Shown here: positions 6,819 through 12,466 of the stretch, piece by piece | Layout of the letters: each line of letters begins with the position of its first letter | Position numbering within the stretch: the stretch's first letter is position 1 | Assembly (NCBI GenBank): GCA_023419055.1 | Contig: JAEZYO010000578.1 | Location: forward strand, 1-12,466 | From: Pseudomonadota bacterium | GTDB taxonomy: Bacteria; Myxococcota; Polyangia; Polyangiales; Polyangiaceae | Reading direction: 5' to 3' | DNA: 12,466 nucleotides | The notes under the pieces: model-generated | Database searches by the model: none | Seen by the model: the letters and a program-made list of their open reading frames with translations, nothing else | What the model was told of the DNA's origin: nothing | Position numbers and translations under genes: made by a program

Positions 6819-6824
6819 AAGGAG
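6819..6824 (+). promoter_or_regulatory. Strong Shine-Dalgarno for the vWA gene
   Basis: AAGGAG lies 7 nt before ATG 6832, in a short A-rich gap (GAAAGAAGGAGAAAACC). It fixes the vWA start at MGYGDYSH, although the frame stays open further upstream. It is the strongest ribosome-binding site in the operon, so the vWA protein may be made in excess of its neighbours. Confidence 0.85.
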
Positions 6825-6831
6825 AAAACCA

Positions 6832-7812
6832 ATGGGATACGGTGACTATAGCCATGCCGCGCACGAGGCCTTGCTCCGGGGGCGGGCTCACGTCCCGCGC
6901 CAGCAGGTGTTCAAGCAGAGCGCCTGCCACGCGCTCATGAATCCGAAAGGCGTGCGCGCGCGAGAGAGCCGCGACAGCGCCGAGCACCCGCACTCGTTGC
7001 CGATCGTGTTCGCGCTCGATGTGACAGGCTCCATGGGCAAGATTCCGGAAGCGCTCGCCCGAGAAGAGCTGCCGCACTTCATGAAGCTGCTCACCGACGC
7101 CGGCGTCGCCGATCCGCAGCTCTTGTTCATGGCCGTGGGTGATGCCACCTGCGACCGAGCGCCGCTGCAGGTCGGCCAGTTCGAATCCACGGCCGAGCTC
7201 ATGGATCAGTGGTTGACCTGGAGCTTCCTCGAAGCGGGCGGCGGCGGCCAAAACACGGAGTCTTACGAGCTTGCCCTCTACTTCCTCGCCGAACATACCG
7301 ACACCGATCACTGGGTGAAGCGCGGCAAGCGCGGCTACCTGATCATGACCGGCGACGAGCTGCCCTACCCCACGGTGTCGCGGCACCAGGTGGAGGCGCT
7401 GATCGGCGACGCGCTCGACGAGGACATTCCGGTCGAGGCGGTCGTCGCGAGCCTGCAAGAGCGCTTCGAGCCCTTCTTCCTGATCCCGGACCAGGGGCGG
7501 CGACAGCGTTGCGAGCGGCGCTGGCGCGATCTCCTGGGCGATCACGTGATTTGCCTGGAGCAACCCGCCGACACCTGCTGGGCGGCGGCGGGCCTCATCG
7601 CGCTCGGTGAAGGCGCCGTGCGCGACCTGGCCGCGTACGCGGAGCGCCTGGTGGAGCTCGGGCTGCCGCGCCCGCGGGTGGGGGGTCTGGTGCGAGCGCT
7701 GGCGCCCTACGCCGCGAGCATCGGCCGCGCCGGGGAGGCGGCACCGGTGCTCGATTCGAGCACCAACGAGCCGAGCGGCAAGCCCTCCTTCTGGAAGAGG
7801 CTCCTCGGTTGA
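6832..7812 (+). CDS. vWA-domain protein with MIDAS motif
   Basis: Cytoplasmic von Willebrand A protein of 326 residues, with no signal peptide or membrane segment. The core strand IVFALDVTGSMGKIPEAL gives MIDAS residues Asp63, Thr65 and Ser67 (a DxTxS variant). The loop GGGGQNTESYELAL supplies Thr142, and the strand YLIMTGDELPY supplies Asp175. The metal site therefore looks complete. The N-terminal 55 residues (MGYGDYSHAAHEALLRGRA, then CHALMNPKG) form a conserved-looking lead-in that I recall from a widespread bacterial vWA family of unknown role. The C-terminus ends in a short amphipathic SFWKRLLG. vWA proteins usually mediate metal-dependent protein binding and often pair with kinases, phosphatases or ATPases. 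Here the partner is probably the upstream pseudokinase. The stop overlaps the TTG start of the PurA-like gene (TTGA). Confidence 0.88.
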   Translation: MGYGDYSHAAHEALLRGRAHVPRQQVFKQSACHALMNPKGVRARESRDSAEHPHSLPIVFALDVTGSMGKIPEALAREELPHFMKLLTDAGVADPQLLFMAVGDATCDRAPLQVGQFESTAELMDQWLTWSFLEAGGGGQNTESYELALYFLAEHTDTDHWVKRGKRGYLIMTGDELPYPTVSRHQVEALIGDALDEDIPVEAVVASLQERFEPFFLIPDQGRRQRCERRWRDLLGDHVICLEQPADTCWAAAGLIALGEGAVRDLAAYAERLVELGLPRPRVGGLVRALAPYAASIGRAGEAAPVLDSSTNEPSGKPSFWKRLLG

Positions 7813-9104
7813 AGGCGTTCATCGTCGTCGACCTGGGCTTCGGCGACGCCGGCAAGGGGCTCATGACCGACTACCTGGTGCGCCGGCACCAGGCGGGCCT
7901 GGTCGTGCGCTTCAACGGAGGCGCCCAGGCGGGTCACAACGTCGTCGAAGCGGGCGGGCGGCAGCACACGTTCTCGCAGCTCGGATCCGGTACGTTCGTT
8001 CGCGGCGTCAGGACTCACCTGGCGCGGCCGGTCGTGGTTCACCCCACGGCGCTCCGCGTGGAGCTCGAAAGGCTCGCCGCACTCGGCGAGACCGACGCTC
8101 TCTCACGGCTCTCCATCGACCCACGCTGTCGCGTGACCACGCCTTTTCACCAAGCGCTGGGGAGGCTGCGCGAGCTCGTGAGGCGCGGGGCGCGCCATGG
8201 CAGCTGCGGCGTGGGCTTCGGCGAGACCGTGAGTGACTCACTCACGGTCCCGGAGCTCACGCTCGAGCTCGGCGAGCTCCTTCGACCGGAGCGCGCCCGA
8301 GGGCGCCTCGGCGCGCTCCGCCACTACAAGCTGAAACAGGCTCGAGAGCTCGTCGCGCGACTCGAAATACCTCCGGACGAGAGCATTCGGCGGGAGCTCG
8401 AGCTCCTCTCGGACGAGCGAGTGGAGCAGCGCTGGCTGTCGATGGCGAGCGACATCACGCGTGCCGTGCGCCTCGTCCGTGACGAAGCGCTCTCACTCGA
8501 GAACTCTTGCGTCTTCGAGGGCGCGCAGGGAGTGCTGCTCGACGAGGACTACGGGTTCCATCCCTTCACGACCTGGAGCCATTGCACACCCCACGTCGCG
8601 CGCGACCTCCTTCATCGCGTCGGCTGGTCCGGCGAGATCGAGACAGTCGGTGTCCTACGAAGCTACGCCGTGCGGCACGGTCCCGGACCCTTCCCGACCG
8701 AAGATCCGGTCGTCGCGGAGCGCACCCGCGAGCCCCACAACGCGCTCGGCGCCTGGCAGGGCCCCGTGCGCAAGGGCTGGCTCGATCTCGTCCTGCTCCA
8801 CTACGCGCTCGCCGCGAGTGGCGGCATCGACGCCCTGGCGCTGACCCACCTCGACGTGCTCGACGCGCTCGGAGAGCTCCGCACCTGCGAGAGCTATCGA
8901 GGGCACGAACGCTTGCCCTTGCCGAAGAGCCTCGCCGAGCAGGAACGGCTGACACATCTCCTCAGTGAGGTGGAGCCGCTCTACGCGCGCTTGTCTAGCG
9001 TGACGCCCGCGGCCGCGTGCGCACTGCTCAGCGAGCGCGCGGGATTGGCCGTGAAGTACGGCTCAGTGGGGCCGACGGCTAGCGCCGTGTTCGAGCAGCG
9101 CTAG
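7809..9104 (+). CDS. Divergent adenylosuccinate synthetase (PurA) paralog
   Basis: A 431-residue protein, full length for the PurA family (about 430). Family landmarks in order: GFGDAGKG (Asp13, the catalytic Asp position, retained), GGAQAGHN (His43, the second catalytic residue), HGSCGVGFGE (130-139, for canonical GTTGxGIGP), FEGAQGVLLD (Gln240), LRSYAVRHGPGPFPTED, KGWLDLVLLHYA, and THLDVLD (346-352, GTP-base loop with Lys changed to His). Key changes: the aspartate-binding TTGRxRR loop reads LGAWQGPVRK, the basic ARRGLR segment after the GIGP loop is missing, and the C-terminal SVGPDR is SVGPTA. This suggests GTP-dependent activation of a purine-like substrate with a different acceptor. TTG 7809 overlaps the vWA stop and has GAGG 8 nt upstream. 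It is unlikely to be the housekeeping purA. Confidence 0.85.
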   Translation: MKAFIVVDLGFGDAGKGLMTDYLVRRHQAGLVVRFNGGAQAGHNVVEAGGRQHTFSQLGSGTFVRGVRTHLARPVVVHPTALRVELERLAALGETDALSRLSIDPRCRVTTPFHQALGRLRELVRRGARHGSCGVGFGETVSDSLTVPELTLELGELLRPERARGRLGALRHYKLKQARELVARLEIPPDESIRRELELLSDERVEQRWLSMASDITRAVRLVRDEALSLENSCVFEGAQGVLLDEDYGFHPFTTWSHCTPHVARDLLHRVGWSGEIETVGVLRSYAVRHGPGPFPTEDPVVAERTREPHNALGAWQGPVRKGWLDLVLLHYALAASGGIDALALTHLDVLDALGELRTCESYRGHERLPLPKSLAEQERLTHLLSEVEPLYARLSSVTPAAACALLSERAGLAVKYGSVGPTASAVFEQR

Positions 9105-9193
9105 GTGCGGCTCCGGTTCTCCGTCAGCCTCTGGTCGACGAGGAACTGGCAGAGTTCTTGCTCAATTGCGCGCGCAGCCGATACGAGCAGCAG

Positions 9194-9886
9194 ATGGCGC
9201 AATCTGGCACAAAACTCGGCCCTGTTACCTGGGCCGCACTCCTCACCGCCATCGTAAGCTGTGGTGGCAACTCGCATCGCCAGGAGGACGGCGAGCCCGC
9301 AGCCATGGATGGGGGAAGCGCTGGCAACGACGGGAGCGCTGGCAACAACGGGAGCGCCGGCAATGCCGGCACGAGCAGCGCAGGAACAGGCGCTGCTGGT
9401 GGCGCGGCATGTCCAACGGAGCGCCCGACGATTTCGGGCGGGTGCGAGGAGCTCCAACTTCGATGTGAGTACGTGGACGCTCAGGGTTGCCCGCGACCCA
9501 TGCGCTGCGCGTACCTGGAGACGTCCTCCCCCATTTGGGTGTCTGACTCGTACGACCTCGAGGGCCGCTGCGAAACGGTCGGCACCGTCTGCAGCTACTC
9601 GACTCCCCTCGCCTACGATACCCAACTCACCGAATACACCTGCGGTGAGGACTCGACCTGGCAACAGCTCCGCTGCCCCGAGACCATCCCCGAACCCGGC
9701 GACGCCTGCTCGAGTGAGGACTTCGACGATACGAAAGCCGAGGCGCTCCGCTGCCGATATAGCCTCAGCTGTTCGAACGGGACGAGGCGATGGGGCACCG
9801 CCCAGTGTGGCCCGTGTCTGCCCGATCGGCCCTGCAAATTCAGCGTGACCGAGGTCGAGGTGGAGGATGAGCGCTGCGCGCCCTGA
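9194..9886 (+). CDS. Cysteine-rich lipoprotein with GSAGN-repeat linker
   Basis: Family not recognised. The 230-residue protein begins with a signal peptide ending in the lipobox AIVSC (Cys23), followed by a Gly/Ser/Asn linker with GSAGN repeats. The C-terminal domain of about 155 residues has 16 further cysteines spaced as LRCEY, MRCAY, GRCETVGTVC, LRCPE, LRCRYSLSC and CGPCLPDRPC, probably all in disulfides. This layout (lipid anchor, low-complexity stalk, disulfide-rich head) is common in myxobacterial surface lipoproteins. ATG 9194 gives a proper signal peptide. The upstream in-frame TTG 9158 would add 12 unneeded residues. It begins 89 bp after the PurA-like gene and is probably not part of that operon. 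It is convergent, 15 bp apart, with the DG-repeat gene. Confidence 0.8.
   Translation: MAQSGTKLGPVTWAALLTAIVSCGGNSHRQEDGEPAAMDGGSAGNDGSAGNNGSAGNAGTSSAGTGAAGGAACPTERPTISGGCEELQLRCEYVDAQGCPRPMRCAYLETSSPIWVSDSYDLEGRCETVGTVCSYSTPLAYDTQLTEYTCGEDSTWQQLRCPETIPEPGDACSSEDFDDTKAEALRCRYSLSCSNGTRRWGTAQCGPCLPDRPCKFSVTEVEVEDERCAP
9314..9367 (+). repeat. Three 18-bp repeats encoding G-S-A-G-N-x
   Basis: Three head-to-tail copies of the unit ggnagcgctggcaacnac (the last with gcc/aat substitutions) encode GSAGND, GSAGNN and GSAGNA directly after the lipoprotein anchor. It forms a flexible stalk. Confidence 0.85.
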
Positions 9887-9901
9887 CGCGGACCGAAGGT
9901 C

Positions 9902-11407
9902 TTACCGCCGGCCGCCGTTCGGATCGAGGGGTGTCACGGCACCACGCCCGGTCAGACCAACCGGGTTCGGGTTGATCACGAGAGTGCGCGCGTTGAAGCG
10001 CAACTGAGGTGCGCCCCCGGCCGGCTGCTGGAGCGAACGCGCGCCCGGCCCGACACCCACACGGATGTTCGTGGGCGACCCGCTCCCGCCGCCCGAACTG
10101 TCGGGCACAGGTTGGCCGGTGAGATTCAACGGTTTCAGCGTCCCCCCTTTGTCGCCAGTCTGCTCTCCGGCGACCTGACGCCCCTTGTCCACCTTCTCCT
10201 TGGTGGGCTTCTCCTTGTCGACCTTTTCAGTCGACTTCGAGCTGGTGTCCTTGGTCGTGCTGCTCGAGCCGTTGTTGTTCGACTTGTCGTTCGAGTTGTT
10301 GCTCGAGTTCTTGCCGGCGTTCGAGTTGTTGCTGTTCGAGTTGTTCGAACTGTTGTTGTTCGAATTGTTGTTCGAGCTCGGCGTGCGGCTGGCGCCGCTT
10401 CCGCTACCAGCACCAGGCTGGTTCGACCTTCCGGTGCTGGGCGCCTTGTCAGAACCTGGCTGGCTGAGTCCGCGCTCCTGCGCGGGAGCGAAGGTCTTGC
10501 TCTCACCCGTGTGCGTATTGCCCATGGTCATGGTGCCGTCCGCGTGCACGATCTTGGAGTCCCCCGACTGGGGATCGTGGGAGACCCGCGACCCGTCCGA
10601 ATAGACGATCCAGCCGTCGTCGGTGACTTTGCCGGGGTTCCCCGACGGATCGCTCCCGGGAGCGCTCGCTCCGTCCGACCAACCGAAGCCGTCAGCCGTG
10701 CGGTGCGGTGCGTTTCCGGCGACGACCTCGACGCGGCCGTCCGCGTGAACGATCTTGGAGTCCCCAGTTCGCACGTCATGGCTCACTCGCGAGCCGTCCG
10801 CGAAGACGATCGTGCCGTCTGCGCTGACCTTGCCCGCGCCTCCATTTCGATCGGTCGCGACCGCGCGTTGACCGTCCGACCACACGTAGTAGTCGCCTTG
10901 CCGCTGCGGGGTGTTCGCGGTCACCACTTCCACACTGCCGTCTGCGTGGACGATCTTCGTGTCCCCGCTCCGCACGTCGTGGCTCACGGTCGTGCCATCC
11001 GAGTACCGGATCGACCCGTTCCCCTGCACCTGCCCCACTTTGCCGGCCGGGTCGGTCGCGCGCACACGCACGCCGTCGCCGTACACGTAGCTGTCGCCGG
11101 AGCGACGTGGATCGTTGGGATTGGCACGGGTCGACGACCCGTCTGGGTGAACGATCTTCGATTCACCGCTCACTGGATCGTGAGTCACGCGAGTCCCGTC
11201 CGAGTACCTGATCGAACCGTCGCTCTGCACGGTCCCTGCCCGGCCCGAAGGATCCACCGCGCGCACGCGTGTCCCGTCCGAAAAGACGAATGAGTTGCCG
11301 TCGCGCCGTGGTGCACTGCCCTTCCCCGCCGGCGCCGCGAGCGCGCTCGACGCGAGCGTCAAGCCCACCAATAGGCAGCCCATCGACACCGTGCTCCTCA
11401 AACGCAT
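9902..11407 (-). CDS. Exported protein with four 67-residue DG-rich repeats and an Asn/Ser-rich stalk
   Basis: Family not recognised. With ATG 11407 the protein has 501 residues. It starts with a signal peptide (MRLRSTVSMGCLLVGLTLA, cleavage near SSALAAP). Four tandem repeats follow (about residues 34-297), each with the frame YxDGxxVxxxDxxGxxGxVxxD, then YSDGxxVSHDxxSGDxKIVHADG, predicted to be short beta-hairpins. Next are an Asn/Ser-rich tract (about 344-383), a Lys/Glu stretch (EKVDKEKPTKEKVDKG) and a Gly/Pro-rich tail ending NGGRR. GAGG lies 6 nt before ATG 11407, which decides the start. ATG 11428 (MPKMRSF...) is an alternative with AAAGG close by. It is probably periplasmic or extracellular. 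The long opposite-strand frame over 10112-11293 is a codon-bias shadow. Confidence 0.82.
   Translation of the reverse strand: MRLRSTVSMGCLLVGLTLASSALAAPAGKGSAPRRDGNSFVFSDGTRVRAVDPSGRAGTVQSDGSIRYSDGTRVTHDPVSGESKIVHPDGSSTRANPNDPRRSGDSYVYGDGVRVRATDPAGKVGQVQGNGSIRYSDGTTVSHDVRSGDTKIVHADGSVEVVTANTPQRQGDYYVWSDGQRAVATDRNGGAGKVSADGTIVFADGSRVSHDVRTGDSKIVHADGRVEVVAGNAPHRTADGFGWSDGASAPGSDPSGNPGKVTDDGWIVYSDGSRVSHDPQSGDSKIVHADGTMTMGNTHTGESKTFAPAQERGLSQPGSDKAPSTGRSNQPGAGSGSGASRTPSSNNNSNNNSSNNSNSNNSNAGKNSSNNSNDKSNNNGSSSTTKDTSSKSTEKVDKEKPTKEKVDKGRQVAGEQTGDKGGTLKPLNLTGQPVPDSSGGGSGSPTNIRVGVGPGARSLQQPAGGAPQLRFNARTLVINPNPVGLTGRGAVTPLDPNGGRR
10259..10378 (-). repeat. Asn/Ser-rich low-complexity tract
   Basis: Forty residues that are almost only Asn and Ser with a few Lys, Gly and Asp, encoded by AAC, AAT and TCG/AGC codons. 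On the plus strand it reads as gttgttcgagttgtt-like DNA and is visibly lower in GC than the surroundings. It separates the repeat domain from the basic C-terminal region. Confidence 0.85.
10517..11308 (-). repeat. Four 201-bp (67-aa) tandem repeats
   Basis: Repeat starts fall at RRDGNSFVFSDG, RRSGDSYVYGDG, QRQGDYYVWSDG and HRTADGFGWSDG, spaced exactly 67 residues apart. Each unit ends in a strongly conserved SGDxKIVHADG block. The fourth unit is the most degenerate in its first half (SDGASAPGSDPSG) and is a few residues short. Conservation of exact period implies a structural unit such as a beta-roll or beta-prism blade. Confidence 0.9.
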
Positions 11408-12027
11408 GAACGACCTCATCTTGGGCATCGCCTTTCTTTCGGGGAAGAATTCCCGGGGGAGCCCATGTTACAGGCCGAGCGGCACAGTTCTTCCTTTGTC
11501 GCAAGAAGGTTCGAAAACTGCGGGGATCTGCGTCAGGTCGACCAAGCAGCGCCGCTGGGCTCCGCACCGCTGCGCTGCTGCATCGGTGAGCTGCGCTTCT
11601 CCGAGGACGAAGCCTACAACCCCTGCTGTCTCACTCACGCCGTGACGAAGCGGCCTCGGAAGCGCTCACCCCACGCGGCCCCGTGCGACGAGTCGGTCCA
11701 TGCGCCTGCCGTTCCGCGCCGGCGCGCAAGTATGTTCCCGCTGACGTTCGGCGCGCCCTGTTCGAGCGCGACGAGCCGCGGGGGTGAGTCGACGGAACGG
11801 AAACCTCATGTGGTGGCGGTCCCATCGGGGCTGACCATGCGGCCGCCTTACACGTCTCCATTTGATTCGAGCATTGCTATTCGGTCCATCACCGACAACG
11901 ACGGCGGCGCTTTTCAATCTTGTGCGTCGAGGTGCTTTGCTGGTATCGCGTGCGCTCCAGGGTGCGGAGGGCGCGCGGTGGTGTCGCGCCTCCATTCTCG
12001 AATTCCCAGGAGAAGGAAGACCGATAC
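11408..12027. other. Intergenic region without a convincing gene
   Basis: About 620 bp between divergent genes. Open frames here on both strands are Arg/Ser/Pro-rich, lack family motifs, and one overlaps the start of the protease gene, so none is called. The region must hold the promoters of both flanking genes. A short inverted repeat GGGAA-N3-TTCCC lies at 11442-11454, close to the DG-repeat gene start. TTGTGC (11920) with GTATCG 17 bp later is a weak promoter-like pair for the protease. No tRNA-like or terminator-like structure was seen. Confidence 0.5.
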
Positions 12028-12466
12028 ATGTTCGACGACATTAGGGTAGGAAGCTCGAGCTTTGGCTGGCTGCTCGTGGCAGCGGGGGCGCTTCAGTCGA
12101 TCGGCTGCGTGGTGGACGCGAGCGACGGCGAGATGATGAACGGCGAGAGCGAGAACATCGCGGCAGTAGAGGAGCCGGCCCTCTACTGCAACCGGACCTA
12201 CAGCGAGCTCACGCAAGGCATCGGGCGACCTTACAATGCAGTGGGTTTCCTCAACAACGGCTGCACTGCCTTCTTGATCGACGCCGATCACATCGCGGCG
12301 GCAGGGCACTGCTTCACCCACGGTGACGGGGCGTGGCAGCAGAACCTGCGGTTTTATCCGAATTTTCACCCCAATCGAGTAACCGCCAACGCCACTCAAG
12401 TGCCGCGCGCCACGGTCGATCGCGTGGTCGTGGGCTCGCGCGTGAACGTCTCGGACGCCTCTGACT
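12028..12466 (+). CDS. Trypsin-like (S1-type) serine protease lipoprotein, N-terminal part
   Basis: The gene runs off the right edge after 146 codons. A signal peptide with hydrophobic core FGWLLVAAGALQ ends in a lipobox-like SIGC (Cys27), followed by an acidic linker. The catalytic domain begins near residue 70: GCTAFLIDADHIAAAGHCF matches the S1/V8-like motif around the catalytic His (His94), with a Cys79-Cys95 pair bridging it as in trypsin-like folds. The catalytic Asp and Ser lie beyond the window. AAGGAAG at 12013-12019 is 8 nt before ATG 12028, which supports this start. A secreted or surface-tethered protease fits the predatory or degradative lifestyle of myxobacteria. Whether it is active cannot be judged from this fragment. 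Confidence 0.88.
   Translation, partial: MFDDIRVGSSSFGWLLVAAGALQSIGCVVDASDGEMMNGESENIAAVEEPALYCNRTYSELTQGIGRPYNAVGFLNNGCTAFLIDADHIAAAGHCFTHGDGAWQQNLRFYPNFHPNRVTANATQVPRATVDRVVVGSRVNVSDASD

Noticed and set aside
10112..11293. 393-codon plus-strand frame opposite the DG-repeat gene
   Set aside because: Val/Arg-rich composition produced by high-GC antisense codons. The minus strand has the signal peptide, exact repeats and ribosome-binding site.
11465..12049. 194-codon plus-strand frame in the intergenic region
   Set aside because: No family motif, Arg/Ser/Pro-rich composition, and it overlaps the well-supported protease start in another frame.

Overview
The window looks like chromosomal DNA from a myxobacterium (Myxococcota, probably Polyangia-like). 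GC content is high. The strongest taxonomic markers are nine Myxococcus-type cysteine-rich repeats (CGDG...EECDDGN...C...C) and a C-terminal GCSC + hydrophobic + poly-Arg tail of the MYXO-CTERM/myxosortase type, both in the gene at 2001-3611. Several lipoproteins and low-complexity exported proteins fit the same picture. No tRNA, rRNA, CRISPR array, insertion sequence or integrase was seen.

Layout. (a) 1-321, minus strand: start of a multi-pass membrane protein that runs off the left edge. (b) 418-3611, plus strand: a collagen-like lipoprotein with an IPT/TIG-like domain, then a Cys-rich-repeat MYXO-CTERM surface protein. (c) 3637-9104: a compact intracellular gene block. A microbial PARG (TIGR02452-type macrodomain) points left. 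A five-gene plus-strand run points right: NrtR-type Nudix regulator, NADAR/YbiA-family protein, zinc-ribbon pseudokinase, vWA protein, divergent adenylosuccinate-synthetase (PurA) paralog. A 44-bp divergent control region between the two directions carries two inverted repeats that overlap the predicted nrtR promoter. (d) 9194-11407: a Cys-rich lipoprotein (plus), convergent with an exported protein (minus) made of four 67-residue DG-rich repeats and an Asn/Ser-rich stalk. (e) 11408-12027: no convincing gene. (f) 12028-12466: N-terminus of a trypsin-like lipoprotein protease that runs off the right edge.

How the central block may work. NrtR proteins are repressors of NAD metabolism genes whose Nudix domain senses ADP-ribose-type ligands. 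PARG macrodomains remove ADP-ribose from proteins, and NADAR proteins cleave N-glycosidic bonds, including ADP-ribose on guanine. Two different ADP-ribose erasers on opposite sides of an NrtR-type operator suggest a regulon induced by free ADP-ribose or a related signal. The downstream genes are tightly coupled: 1-bp gap, ATGA overlap or near-overlap, a 17-bp gap with a strong Shine-Dalgarno, then a TTGA overlap. They add a kinase fold without catalytic residues, a metal-binding vWA protein, and a PurA-like enzyme that keeps the GTP/IMP scaffold but has lost the normal aspartate-binding loop. No ADP-ribosyltransferase is encoded in the window. The joint role is inferred: a stress or conflict-related pathway handling ADP-ribosylated or purine-derived substrates. 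This block is the best candidate here for an undescribed system.
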